NCBI GenBank assembly: GCA_947628265.1 | Contig: CANQZF010000057.1 | Span: 1-9,435, forward strand | Source of the DNA: an uncultured Oscillospiraceae bacterium | Lineage (GTDB): Bacteria > Bacillota > Clostridia > Oscillospirales > Oscillospiraceae | Direction of reading: 5' to 3' | Length of the DNA stretch: 9,435 bases | Shown: positions 1 through 6,578 of the stretch, piece after piece | How the letters are laid out: each line of letters opens with the position of its first letter | How positions within the stretch are numbered: position 1 is the stretch's first letter | The notes under the pieces: generated by a model | Told to the model about the DNA's origin: nothing | Seen by the model: only the letters and a program-made list of their open reading frames with translations | The model's database searches: none | Made by a program: the position numbers and the translations under genes

Positions 1-297
1 CACCCTGCCCGTCGCTGCGCTCGGGCACCCCTCCCAGGGGGAGGGGCAAATGAGATCGCGGCGAAGCCGCTCCTTATAAAAGCCCTCCCCGCTTAGGCGG
101 GGAGGGGTAGGGGTGAGGTGAGAAGCCGAAGGATTATGAGCGCTCAAATGAACGCACCCTCTCACCTCATCCGTCGCTAACGCGCCACCTTCCCCGCCCT
201 GCGGGGAAGGCTAAAAAGGTTGCGGCTTCGCCGCACATTTTAAAAGCCCCTCCCTCTGGGAGGGGGCAGGGGGTGGGGATAGTCAGATATACGGACC
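1..297 (+). repeat. Hairpin-modular GC-rich repeat, full unit
   Basis: This is the first unit of a tandem repeat; the same text starts again at 298, giving a period of 297 bp. It is made almost entirely of short hairpins: TGCCCG/CGGGCA (6-11/22-27), CCCCTCCC/GGGAGGGG (28-35/39-46), GCGGC/GCCGC (58-62/66-70), a 10-bp stem (83-92/97-106), a 10-bp stem CCTTCCCCGC/GCGGGGAAGG (188-197/201-210), GCGGC/GCCGC (222-226/230-234) and CCCCTCCC/GGGAGGGG (247-254/258-265). A palindromic GAGCGCTC lies near 138-145. I see no credible gene. The unit may begin before the window. Function is unknown; a dispersed intergenic repeat is the safest description. Confidence 0.85.
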
Positions 298-513
298 CAC
301 CCTGCCCATCGCTGCGCTCGGGCACCCCTCCCGGAGGGAGGGGCTAATGAGATCGCGGCGTAGCCGCTCCTTATAAAAGCCCTCCCCGCAGGGCGGGGAG
401 GGGCAGGGGTGAGGTGAGAAGGTGGGGGATTTTGAGCGCTTCCGATGAACGCACTCTCTCACCTCATCCGTCGCTACGCGCCACCTTCCCCGCCTAAGCG
501 GGGAAGGCTAAAG
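298..513 (+). repeat. Second, partial unit of the hairpin-modular repeat
   Basis: This copy follows the first unit head to tail and matches it closely from the CACCCTGCCC start to the GGGGAAGGCTAAA segment. It stops before the last two hairpins (GCGGC/GCCGC and CCCCTCCC/GGGAGGGG). The stems are kept, but several loops differ: the large CCCTCCCCGC stem has loop AGG here instead of TTAG, and the GCGGC stem has GTA instead of GAA. Short reading frames inside it come from the repeat text and are not considered genes. From 514 to 561 I see nothing definable. Confidence 0.8.
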
Positions 514-561
514 AGGGGCGATTTGGGCGGCGGCCTCTACGGCGTTGTTCGGGGGCGGGAT

Positions 562-602
562 AAAAAAGACGGCAGCCACTTTCGTGGCTGCCATCTTTTT
601 TT
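562..602. terminator. Bidirectional intrinsic terminator
   Basis: A perfect 9-bp stem GGCAGCCAC/GTGGCTGCC (571-579/584-592) with loop TTTC is flanked by six A on the left (562-567) and a T run (596-602) on the right. Either strand would therefore give a stem followed by a U tract. On the minus strand it lies about 48 nt past the stop of the dehydrogenase gene and is the natural end of that transcript. On the plus strand it would stop reading coming out of the repeat array. Confidence 0.85.
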
Positions 603-650
603 CATCAAACATGCGCCTTGGGAAAAATCCGGGCGTATCCCCCTTGGCGT

Positions 651-1451
651 TTATTCGTTTCCGGGCTGCTTGCCGATGTAGGCAAGGATGCCGCCGTCCA
701 CGTAGAGGACGTGGCCGTTGACGAAATCGGAGGCGGGGGAGGCCAGGAACACCGCCGGGCCTGCCAGGTCCTCCGCCTCGCCCCAGCGCTCGGCCGGAGT
801 CTTGGCGATGATGAACTGGTCGAAGGGGTGGCGGCTGCCGTCGGGCTGCTTCTCGCGCAAGGGCGCGGTCTGGGGCGTGGCGATGTAGCCGGGGCCGATG
901 GCGTTGCACTGGATGTTAAATTTGCCGTACTCGGAGGCGATGTTCTTTGTGAGCATCTTAAGTCCGCCCTTGGCCGCCGCGTAGGCGGAGACGGTCTCGC
1001 GACCCAGCTCGCTCATCATGGAGCAGATGTTGATGATCTTGCCGCCGCCCTGGGCAATCATGTCGGGGATCACGGCCTTGGCCATGATGAAGGGGCCGTT
1101 CAGGTCGATGTCGATGACCTTGCGGAACTGGGCGGCGGTCATCTCCAGCATGGGGATGCGCATGATGATGCCGGCGTTGTTCACCAGGATGTTGATGTGG
1201 CCGACCTCCTCGGTGATCTTCTTCACAAGCTCCGCCACGGCGTCCTCGTTGGTGACGTCGCAGACATAGCCGTGGGCCTTGATGCCCTCGGCCTCATAGG
1301 CGGCCAGCCCCTTGTCCACCAGCTCCTGCTTTATGTCGTTGAAAACGATGGTGGCGCCGGCGGAGGCCATGCCCTTGGCGATAGCGAAACCGATGCCGTA
1401 GGAAGCGCCGGTGATGAGGGCGACCTTGCCCTTCAAGCTGAAATCAACCAT
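651..1451 (-). CDS. Gluconate 5-dehydrogenase-like SDR oxidoreductase
   Basis: A 266-residue classical short-chain dehydrogenase/reductase, predicted cytosolic. Visible motifs are the nucleotide-binding TGASYGIG (14-21), NNAG (91-94), and the catalytic set Asn118, Ser144, Tyr157 and Lys161 (YxxxK). An acidic Asp39 at the end of the second strand usually favours NAD(H) over NADP(H). The C-terminal HVLYVDGGILAYIGKQP is what I remember from the gluconate 5-dehydrogenase (IdnO/Gno-like) subgroup, which interconverts 5-keto-D-gluconate and D-gluconate. Related 2-dehydro-3-deoxy-gluconate 5-dehydrogenases (KduD) are the main alternative, so substrate is uncertain. The ATG at 1449-1451 is preceded by GGGAGGG (1458-1464) at 6 nt. 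It has its own promoter and terminator, so it is probably monocistronic. No kinase, permease or other sugar-acid gene is next to it. Confidence 0.85.
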   Translation of the reverse strand: MVDFSLKGKVALITGASYGIGFAIAKGMASAGATIVFNDIKQELVDKGLAAYEAEGIKAHGYVCDVTNEDAVAELVKKITEEVGHINILVNNAGIIMRIPMLEMTAAQFRKVIDIDLNGPFIMAKAVIPDMIAQGGGKIINICSMMSELGRETVSAYAAAKGGLKMLTKNIASEYGKFNIQCNAIGPGYIATPQTAPLREKQPDGSRHPFDQFIIAKTPAERWGEAEDLAGPAVFLASPASDFVNGHVLYVDGGILAYIGKQPGNE

Positions 1452-1514
1452 AATGAACCCTCCCGTAATAAAATTTCGTTAGTTTGCGAGGCTATGGACC
1501 CGCATATTACAATA

Positions 1515-1542
1515 ATTATAGCATATTTGTACAAAAAGTCAA
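1515..1542 (-). promoter_or_regulatory. Sigma-A type promoter of the dehydrogenase gene
   Basis: Read on the minus strand, TTGACT (1537-1542) and a perfect TATAAT (1515-1520) are separated by 16 nt. Transcription would start near 1508, leaving a leader of about 57 nt before the ATG. The spacer contains the 10-bp palindrome TTTGTACAAA (1526-1535). That resembles the t.GT-AC.a pattern of FadR-type GntR operators, so repression at this site is plausible but unproven. Confidence 0.8.
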
Positions 1543-1589
1543 ATAGAAGATACGTTGTTTTACCATAACAATTCGGATGGGAGGGGCCT

Positions 1590-2072
1590 TCAGCGCCGCT
1601 CCCAAACTTGGAAGCGGTATTTGAGCCCCTCATGCTCCCGCTCTTCGCCGGGGTCGGCGAGACACCAGGCCGGGTCGGCCTCCAGGTCGGGGAAAAAGGC
1701 GTCGGAGGGGGGCGCGGCGTCGAGCCTTGTGACGTACGCCCTTTGGCAATAGGGGAAAAACGCCCGGTAGACGCTCTCCCCGCCGATGACAAAGACCTCC
1801 GGGTCCCCCTTTACAAGCTCCAGGGCCTCCTCCACGCTGTGGGCGGTCTCCGCGCCCTCCACAGTGAAGTCCGGGTCCCGGGTGAGCACAATATTCCGCC
1901 GGTTTTTGAGGGGCCGCCCGCCGGGGAAGTCCAGAAGCGTCCTGCGCCCCACGATCACCGTGCCGTGCCCGGTGACCTCCCGGAAGTGACGTCTGTCCTC
2001 CGGCACCACAAGGTTTTGCGTGCCCTTATAGCCGATGCCCCAATTCTTGTCAGCGGCAACTACAATGTCCAT
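1590..2072 (-). CDS. folA: Dihydrofolate reductase
   Basis: A 160-residue cytosolic enzyme, the usual length for bacterial DHFR. It reduces dihydrofolate to tetrahydrofolate with NADPH, regenerating the cofactor oxidised by thymidylate synthase. Visible signatures are an N-terminal strand leading into the WGIG loop (11-14), PEDRRHF with the catalytic acid Asp26 (E. coli Asp27) and Phe30, VGRRT (41-45) in the NADPH site, Arg58 in the GRPLKNRRN segment (folate glutamate contact), and the IGGESVY motif (96-102). The gene starts 9 nt after thyA stops. Its ribosome site TGAGGTGG (2077-2084) overlaps the thyA stop codon, so translation is probably coupled. I see no clear terminator after its stop, so some reading into the dehydrogenase leader is possible. 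Confidence 0.95.
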   Translation of the reverse strand: MDIVVAADKNWGIGYKGTQNLVVPEDRRHFREVTGHGTVIVGRRTLLDFPGGRPLKNRRNIVLTRDPDFTVEGAETAHSVEEALELVKGDPEVFVIGGESVYRAFFPYCQRAYVTRLDAAPPSDAFFPDLEADPAWCLADPGEEREHEGLKYRFQVWERR

Positions 2073-2081
2073 TCCGCCACC

Positions 2082-2912
2082 TCAGATCGCCACAGGGATT
2101 TTCTCGTTGAACTCGTTATACTCGTAGCCCTCCAGCTTAAAGCTGTCCCGGGTGAAGGCGTAGAAGTCCGTGACGGACTTATCGATGGTGAACTTGGGGG
2201 CGGGCTTGGGCTCCTGCGTCAGGAGCTTTTTCACGATGGCCACGTGCCGGTCGTAGATGTGGGCGTCGGCGATGACGTGGACAAGCTCCCCGGCCTCCAG
2301 CCCGGAGACCTGGGCGATCATGTGGACGAGAACGGCATATTGCACCACGTTCCAGTTGGAGGCGGTGAGCATATCCTGGCTGCGCTGGTTGAGGATGGCG
2401 TTGAGCTTCCGGCCGGAGACGTTGAAGGTCATGGAGTAGGCGCAGGGGTAGAGGCCCATTTCGTGGAGGTCCGCGTGATTATAGATGTTGGTCATGATCC
2501 GGCGGCTGGCCGGGTCATGCTTTAAGTCGTAGAGCACCTTGTCCACCTGGTCAAATTCCCCCTCGGGGTAGATGTGCTTGACGCCCAGCTGGTAGCCGTA
2601 GGCCTTGCCGATGGAGCCCGTCTCGTCGGCCCAGCTGTCCCAGATGTGGCCCCGGAGGTCCTTGATGTTGTTGGACTTTTTCTGCCAGATCCACAAGAGC
2701 TCGTCCACCGCGCTCTTCCAGTAGGTCCGCCGCAGGGTGAGAATGGGGAACTCCCGGGAGAGGTCGTAGCGGTTCACAATGCCGAATTTCTTGATGGTGT
2801 GGGCCGGGGCCCCGTCGGGCCACTTAGGGCGCACATTGAGGTTCGTGTCCCACACCCCGGTGCTGAGGATGTCCCGGCAGTTGGAAATAAAAATACTGTC
2901 AGCCCTGCTCAT
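2082..2912 (-). CDS. thyA: Thymidylate synthase
   Basis: A 276-residue folate-dependent thymidylate synthase that methylates dUMP to dTMP with methylene-tetrahydrofolate, releasing the dihydrofolate that FolA next door recycles. Visible residues are ELLW with Glu71, the phosphate-binding RR (137-138), the nucleophile Cys157 in LYPCAYS, QRSQDM with Arg177 and Asp180, Asn188, and the HIY motif His218/Tyr220. The C-terminal PVAI, needed for active-site closure, is intact. ELLWIWQ and HIWDSW recall, from memory, the B. subtilis ThyA/phage phi3T branch rather than the E. coli type. The ATG at 2910-2912 has GGAGAG about 7 nt upstream. It is the first gene of the thyA-folA unit, transcribed from the promoter at 2952-2980. 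Confidence 0.96.
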   Translation of the reverse strand: MSRADSIFISNCRDILSTGVWDTNLNVRPKWPDGAPAHTIKKFGIVNRYDLSREFPILTLRRTYWKSAVDELLWIWQKKSNNIKDLRGHIWDSWADETGSIGKAYGYQLGVKHIYPEGEFDQVDKVLYDLKHDPASRRIMTNIYNHADLHEMGLYPCAYSMTFNVSGRKLNAILNQRSQDMLTASNWNVVQYAVLVHMIAQVSGLEAGELVHVIADAHIYDRHVAIVKKLLTQEPKPAPKFTIDKSVTDFYAFTRDSFKLEGYEYNEFNEKIPVAI

Positions 2913-2940
2913 AACGCTCTCTCCAATCGACGTAAAATGA

Positions 2941-2969
2941 TTGACAAATCAATTATAATCGTGTATTTT
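2941..2969 (+). promoter_or_regulatory. Promoter of tRNA-Ser
   Basis: On the plus strand a perfect TTGACA (2941-2946) is followed after 17 nt by TATTTT (2964-2969), a 4-of-6 match to the -10 box. The start would be near 2976, about 20 nt before the mature tRNA. It overlaps the divergent thyA promoter. A small inverted repeat ATTGA-CAAA-TCAAT (2940-2953) lies over the shared part. Confidence 0.6.
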
Positions 2970-2980
2970 AATATTTGCAA
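2952..2980 (-). promoter_or_regulatory. Promoter of thyA-folA
   Basis: On the minus strand TTGCAA (2975-2980) and a perfect TATAAT (2952-2957) are separated by 17 nt. The start would fall near 2945, giving a leader of about 30 nt before the thyA ATG. The region is sharply AT-rich compared with its surroundings. Confidence 0.75.
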
Positions 2981-2995
2981 CATAAATTATTACAC

Positions 2996-3084
2996 GGAGA
3001 GGTATCGAAGTGGTCATAACGGGGCTGACTCGAAATCAGTTTGCGCGCAAGCGCACATGGGTTCGAATCCCATCCTCTCCGCCA
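2996..3084 (+). tRNA. tRNA-Ser, anticodon CGA
   Basis: The full class II cloverleaf can be folded by eye. The acceptor is GGAGAGG (2996-3002) with CCTCTCC (3074-3080), discriminator G and encoded CCA (3082-3084). The D stem is TCG/CGG. The anticodon stem is GCTGA/TCAGT, with loop CTCGAAA and anticodon CGA at 3031-3033. A long variable arm TGCGC-GCAA-GCGCA is typical of serine tRNAs. The T arm is ATGGG/CCCAT with loop TTCGAAT. It reads UCG codons. It stands alone, with its own promoter and terminator. Confidence 0.96.
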
Positions 3085-3092
3085 ATGAAAAG

Positions 3093-3115
3093 AGCCGCCT
3101 TTTGGCGGCTTTTTT
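3093..3115 (+). terminator. Intrinsic terminator of tRNA-Ser
   Basis: A 7-bp stem AGCCGCC/GGCGGCT (3093-3099/3104-3110) with loop TTTT is followed by a T run (3111-3115). It begins 8 nt after the tRNA CCA end. Confidence 0.9.
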
Positions 3116-3329
3116 CTTGGCTTTTAAAAGGAGCGGCTTCGCCGCACATTAAATCATTCGCCGCAAACTTTTGCGGCGAAAACCTTTTTCGGGAGGCGTA
3201 CGCGTATCGGAGAGACGGGCCGGCACGGTGCACCCAAGGGCATTCCCGCGGATCTCGGCCCCTACGGCAAAATTGAAAATTTCCCCGTTGAATTAAAATA
3301 CGAATATTGTTCCCCTCTCCCCCGCTCTT
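3116..3329. other. Gene-free spacer with repeat fragment and hairpin
   Basis: No credible gene is seen. Positions 3133-3150 repeat the GCGGCTTCGCCGCACATT text found at 222-239 in the left repeat array, so a fragment of that family lies here. Directly after it is an 11-bp perfect inverted repeat TTCGCCGCAAA/TTTGCGGCGAA (3157-3167/3170-3180) with almost no loop. It is followed by AACCTTTTT and could act as a weak plus-strand terminator. The rest (3190-3329) is mixed sequence that I do not recognise. Confidence 0.6.
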
Positions 3330-3544
3330 GCCCCTCCCTCCGGGAGGGGTGCCCGAGCGGAGCGCCGGGCAGGGTGGGTCCGTATATCCATCTACACCCC
3401 CACCCCCTGCCCCCTCCCAGAGGGAGGGGCATTTAAAATGGCGGCTACGCCGCAACCATTTTAGCCTTCCCCGCTTAGGCGGGGAAGGTGGCGCGCAGCG
3501 ACGGATGAGGTGAGAGGGTGCGTTTATCTGAGCGCTCAAAATCC
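3330..3544 (-). repeat. Inverted copy of the hairpin-modular repeat
   Basis: Read on the minus strand, this segment matches left-array positions of about 131-344 in the same order. From left to right on the plus strand it shows CCCCTCCC/GGGAGGGG (3331-3338/3342-3349), TGCCCG/CGGGCA (3350-3355/3366-3371), CCCCTCCC/GGGAGGGG (3411-3418/3422-3429), GCGGC/GCCGC (3441-3445/3449-3453), CCTTCCCCGC/GCGGGGAAGG (3465-3474/3479-3488) and GAGCGCTC (3530-3537). It lies just past the 3' end of the ABC operon. Positions 3545-3589 hold only the untranslated end of that operon, without a T-tract terminator. Confidence 0.85.
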
Positions 3545-3589
3545 ATCGGCTTCCCCTCTCCAATAATTTTGGCGGGCGGGAGATGGGAA

Positions 3590-4264
3590 TTACCTCTCTC
3601 GTTTCAAAACCCCGTCCATGATGGAGTAGGAGACAGGGGCGCGGAGGGAGACGGTGGGGTTGTGGGTGGAGACGATAATCGTGAGGCCCGAGCGGTTCAG
3701 GGACTCCAGGAGGTCCATCAGGGCCTCGGTGTTTTGGGAGTCCAGGGCGCCGGTGGGCTCGTCGGCCAGGAGGAGTTTGGCGTTTTGGGAAAGCGCCCGG
3801 GCCGCCGCCACCCGCTGGCGCTGGCCGCCGGAGAGCGCATTGACCTTTTTCCCGGCAAGGTCGGCGATGCCCATCCGCTCCAGGACCTCCCTCGCCCGCG
3901 CCACGGCCTTTTTCCTGCTTACCCCATCGACGGTCAGGGGCAGACAGACGTTCTCCAAAGCCGTGTCGTCCCCCAAAAGGCCAAAATCCTGGAGCACTAC
4001 GCCGATCTGACGGCGGCGAAGGGCGCACTTTGCCCGGTCGGAGGCCCGGGTCATGTCCGTATTTTCAAAAAAGTACGCGCCGGAGGTGGGGGTGTCCAGA
4101 CCCGCCAGAATGTGCAAAAGCGTGGACTTTCCCGAGCCCGAGGGGCCGGTGACGGAGATAAAATCCCCCTCCTTGACCTCCAGATCCACGCCCCGGAGGG
4201 CCCGGACCTCGGTCTCACGGCCCGGATCATACGTCTTGCTGACGTCCTTTAATGTAATGAGCAT
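3590..4264 (-). CDS. ABC transporter ATPase, LolD/MacB type
   Basis: A 224-residue ATP-binding subunit, cytosolic and membrane-associated through its permease partners. The motifs are complete: Walker A GPSGSGKST (40-48), Q-loop Gln92, signature LSGGQ (144-148), Walker B LLLADEP with Glu169, D-loop GALD (172-175) and H-loop His201. The compact length and the DEPTGALD text are typical of ATPases that work with FtsX-type permeases (LolD, MacB, FtsE, BceA) in lipoprotein, peptide or drug handling. The ATG at 4262-4264 follows the upstream permease stop by 2 nt, with AAGGGGGA (4271-4278) as ribosome site. An in-frame extension up to 4450 is rejected because it runs through the permease gene and is not ABC-like. 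It is the last gene of the operon. The substrate cannot be told from the ATPase. Confidence 0.93.
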   Translation of the reverse strand: MLITLKDVSKTYDPGRETEVRALRGVDLEVKEGDFISVTGPSGSGKSTLLHILAGLDTPTSGAYFFENTDMTRASDRAKCALRRRQIGVVLQDFGLLGDDTALENVCLPLTVDGVSRKKAVARAREVLERMGIADLAGKKVNALSGGQRQRVAAARALSQNAKLLLADEPTGALDSQNTEALMDLLESLNRSGLTIIVSTHNPTVSLRAPVSYSIMDGVLKRER

Positions 4265-4266
4265 CT

Positions 4267-5484
4267 TCAGTCCCCCTTGCGGTAAAGTGTGATGGCGGCG
4301 GCGCGTCTCCCCTGGACGAGACTGGCCGCCGTGCTCATGAGAAGCGTCATGAGGAAAAGTCCCCCGGTACACAGGGCCCCCAGGACCCCGGCGCTTCGGT
4401 AACGGTCCATTTGAACGAGGCACTTGGCCGCCCACGGGGTCAGGATCCACCCGAGACCCGCCGCCAGAAGATAAATTCCCAGGTTGAACCCCATATTCAG
4501 GGCGAACATCCGCCCCCTCGTCATCCCGGCGACAGAGAGAACGGCGAATTTTCGCGCCCGTACCCGGACGGACAAAAAGAGATACGCCCCGTAGCCGAAA
4601 ACGGCGATGAGGGACAGGAGAATGAAATTCAGCTCCTCCGAGAGGTTCTCAGAGAGCGTCGTCTCCAAAGCGGCCCTCTCGTATTCGGTGAGGCTCCGAA
4701 GCTGGCCCCACTGGGCGGTCTCCTGCCCCAGCGACTCCCACCAGGCGCTCACGTCCACGCCCTCTTCGGGGAGGACCAGCGCCGCCGGGTCCCAGGGGAC
4801 CTCGTCAAAAAAGGCCGGGTCGTAGACAGCCGCCACAAGTGCAAAGTCCGGGTGGTTGGAGGCGGTGAGGCCGATAAGGTCAAATTCCGCAGAGTCGGAT
4901 GGCTGATGGGTGTCGGCCCCGGGAATCGCGCCGCCGATGATCCCCACCACCAGGCACGGGACGGGGGCGCCTTCGCCGTTGGGGCACATCTCAAACCTGG
5001 TCCCCACCGGCAGGGAGCGGGAGGCGGCCTCGGTCACCACAACGCTGAGCCGGCCCTCCTCTCCCTGAATTTCCGAGCCCTCCCGGAGCTTGAGGGGCAT
5101 GTACCGGGCGTATTCCCGGGAGTAGAGGATAAAGTCAAAGTTATACGTCCCGCCCCCCAGCGCGCAGTGGGCGCTCTCCTGCCGGGACTCCAGCACCGCC
5201 CCGGTCCCCGGGTGCGCCCGGAGGGCCTCGTGGATCTCGGGGTGGTACTCCGGCTCCGCCTCCGGCATCTCCCACAGATACCAGGCCGTGGGCGAAAAGC
5301 GCAGGGCGGCGTCAAAGTCCACGGGAATGTCCCGCTCAAGCTCCCTTTTCGTGTCGAGATACGTCTCCAGCGGCTCCATGAGGATGTTGGTGAAAATCAC
5401 CATCAGCGTCAGCGTCGCCAGCAGGAAGAACTCCCGCAAAAAGCCCCTTGAGCGCAGCTTATTCATGATCCGCAAGGTGTTCAT
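4267..5484 (-). CDS. FtsX-type ABC permease (second in operon)
   Basis: A 405-residue membrane protein with the four-helix MacB/FtsX plan: one N-terminal helix (about 16-36), a large predicted extracytoplasmic domain of about 245 residues (40-285), then three helices (about 286-306, 329-350, 365-388). The cytoplasmic loop RARKFAVLSVAGMTRGRM (309-326) is the usual FtsX coupling segment that contacts the ATPase. The extracytoplasmic domain is rich in acidic and aromatic residues; I do not recognise a named fold. The start ATG (5482-5484) overlaps the stop of the preceding gene as ATGA, and AAGGGGGA lies about 7 nt upstream. A longer in-frame reading to 5769 was rejected because it overlaps the other permease and lacks a ribosome site. 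It probably forms a heterodimer with the gene product at 5481-6566. Confidence 0.88.
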   Translation of the reverse strand: MNTLRIMNKLRSRGFLREFFLLATLTLMVIFTNILMEPLETYLDTKRELERDIPVDFDAALRFSPTAWYLWEMPEAEPEYHPEIHEALRAHPGTGAVLESRQESAHCALGGGTYNFDFILYSREYARYMPLKLREGSEIQGEEGRLSVVVTEAASRSLPVGTRFEMCPNGEGAPVPCLVVGIIGGAIPGADTHQPSDSAEFDLIGLTASNHPDFALVAAVYDPAFFDEVPWDPAALVLPEEGVDVSAWWESLGQETAQWGQLRSLTEYERAALETTLSENLSEELNFILLSLIAVFGYGAYLFLSVRVRARKFAVLSVAGMTRGRMFALNMGFNLGIYLLAAGLGWILTPWAAKCLVQMDRYRSAGVLGALCTGGLFLMTLLMSTAASLVQGRRAAAITLYRKGD

Positions 5485-6566
5485 GCCACATCCCCCTTTG
5501 AAAGCATCCGCCGGACTGGCCAAAAGGAGCACAGCACCGACAGCGCGTACAGGATACCCACTAAGAGCGCGTAGATCCCAGGCCTCGGCATCCTGTCCGC
5601 CCCGAAAAACCGTAGGAGCGGGAAGGCCAGCCTGTGGAGCCCCACCCCCGCCGCCGCACCCAGGAGCAGCCAGACAAGCCACTGCCCGTAGATCGCCAAA
5701 AGGCACCGGGAGCGGGTAAGCCCGCATAGGTGATAGACAAAGAGCTCCTTTCGGAAAAGCTCCGCCCACTGGAGCATGAGCTGCAGGACGGTGACGCCCG
5801 CCAGGGCGCAGAGCATCAGCCCCTCCGCCGCCCCCTTCACGGCCTTCCCGGTCAAGATCGGGCTGGGGTCCCGGCGGGGGAGCCAGACGTTTACGCCGGG
5901 GAGGCGCTCCCCGATGGCTTTTTGGGCCTCCCGCGCCTCACGGAGCTCCAGCTTGTCGAAGTGGATCAGGATCTGGACGGGCTTAAAAAGCTCAAAGTAG
6001 AGCCGGTAGGGGAGGATGCGGATGGGCGCCTCGTCGCCGGAGAAGAGATCCATGGAGCTCCCCGACAGCCCCCGCCGGAAGTGGAAGGGCAAAAACATGC
6101 CCCGCCCCACGATCCGAAGCTCCCGGCCCCGGAGCGTCAGCGTCTCGTCCCCCAACTCCCCGTCGTCCTCCTGGAGGAAGACGAGGTCCGCCCCCGCCTC
6201 GTCTTCCGTGAAAAACCGCCCGGACATAAGGGGGAACCACCGGGCGGGCTGGGTCCCCTGCCAGCCGATGTAGACGACGCCGGAGGGGCCTTTTGAGAGG
6301 TACAGCACGTTGGCGAGGCCCTCCCCGTAGGTGTCCTCCAGCCACCGCGCGATGTCCTCCGGGTCCCGGAGCGCCTCGCCGCCGGCGTCCACGGTGAGGG
6401 TGGCGTACTCGTTCCAGCCGGCGAAGATCTCAAACTCCCGCATGGCCCCGCCCTGGGCCGTGCTGAGGCAAAAGCAGGAGACCGTCAGCCCCAGGACAAG
6501 AAAAATCATGACGGCGGGGGCCTTCCGGGGCTTGCGAAAGAGGGATTTTATAAAAAATCGAAGCAT
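5481..6566 (-). CDS. FtsX-type ABC permease (first in operon)
   Basis: A 361-residue membrane protein of the same plan as its neighbour: helix 1 (about 17-37) after a basic N-terminus, a predicted extracytoplasmic domain of about 205 residues (40-246), and three C-terminal helices (about 247-267, 289-310, 329-350). The loop RKELFVYHLCGLTRSRCL (272-289) corresponds to the FtsX coupling segment. Sequence outside this plan is only weakly like the partner, which fits a heterodimeric permease rather than a recent duplication. The ATG at 6564-6566 has a perfect AAGGAGG (6574-6580) at 7 nt. That ribosome site overlaps the stop codon of the lipoprotein gene. The substrate is unknown. Confidence 0.87.
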   Translation of the reverse strand: MLRFFIKSLFRKPRKAPAVMIFLVLGLTVSCFCLSTAQGGAMREFEIFAGWNEYATLTVDAGGEALRDPEDIARWLEDTYGEGLANVLYLSKGPSGVVYIGWQGTQPARWFPLMSGRFFTEDEAGADLVFLQEDDGELGDETLTLRGRELRIVGRGMFLPFHFRRGLSGSSMDLFSGDEAPIRILPYRLYFELFKPVQILIHFDKLELREAREAQKAIGERLPGVNVWLPRRDPSPILTGKAVKGAAEGLMLCALAGVTVLQLMLQWAELFRKELFVYHLCGLTRSRCLLAIYGQWLVWLLLGAAAGVGLHRLAFPLLRFFGADRMPRPGIYALLVGILYALSVLCSFWPVRRMLSKGDVA

Positions 6567-6578
6567 CTCATGACCTCC

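Noticed and set aside
1..513. CRISPR-like array
   Set aside because: There are only two long units with no short regularly spaced direct repeats or unique spacers, and no cas gene nearby.
445..681. 78-codon plus-strand frame at the end of the repeat array
   Set aside because: It consists of repeat text followed by the terminator and the antisense of the dehydrogenase end, with no ribosome site.
618..1568. Long plus-strand open frame (316 codons) opposite the dehydrogenase gene
   Set aside because: It is low-complexity G/V/D/H-rich text created by the codon bias of the minus-strand gene; it has no ribosome site and no family motifs.
1608..2525. Long plus-strand open frame opposite folA and thyA
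   Set aside because: It runs antisense across two certain genes and their junction and has the same bias-derived composition.
2996..3180. Prophage or island attachment site at the 3' end of tRNA-Ser
   Set aside because: No second copy of the tRNA 3' end and no integrase gene is present in the window.
3036..4028. 330-codon minus-strand frame across the tRNA, the inverted repeat and the ATPase gene
   Set aside because: It crosses a tRNA gene and repeat DNA and overlaps the ATPase in another frame. Its SHLIRRCAPPSPPKRGRL-type text is just the repeat translated.
4411..5451. 346-codon plus-strand frame opposite the permease gene
   Set aside because: It is proline-, arginine- and glutamate-rich without domains, while the minus strand has helices, coupled starts and ribosome sites. 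The same applies to frames at 5730-6296, 7947-8486 and 8630-9418.
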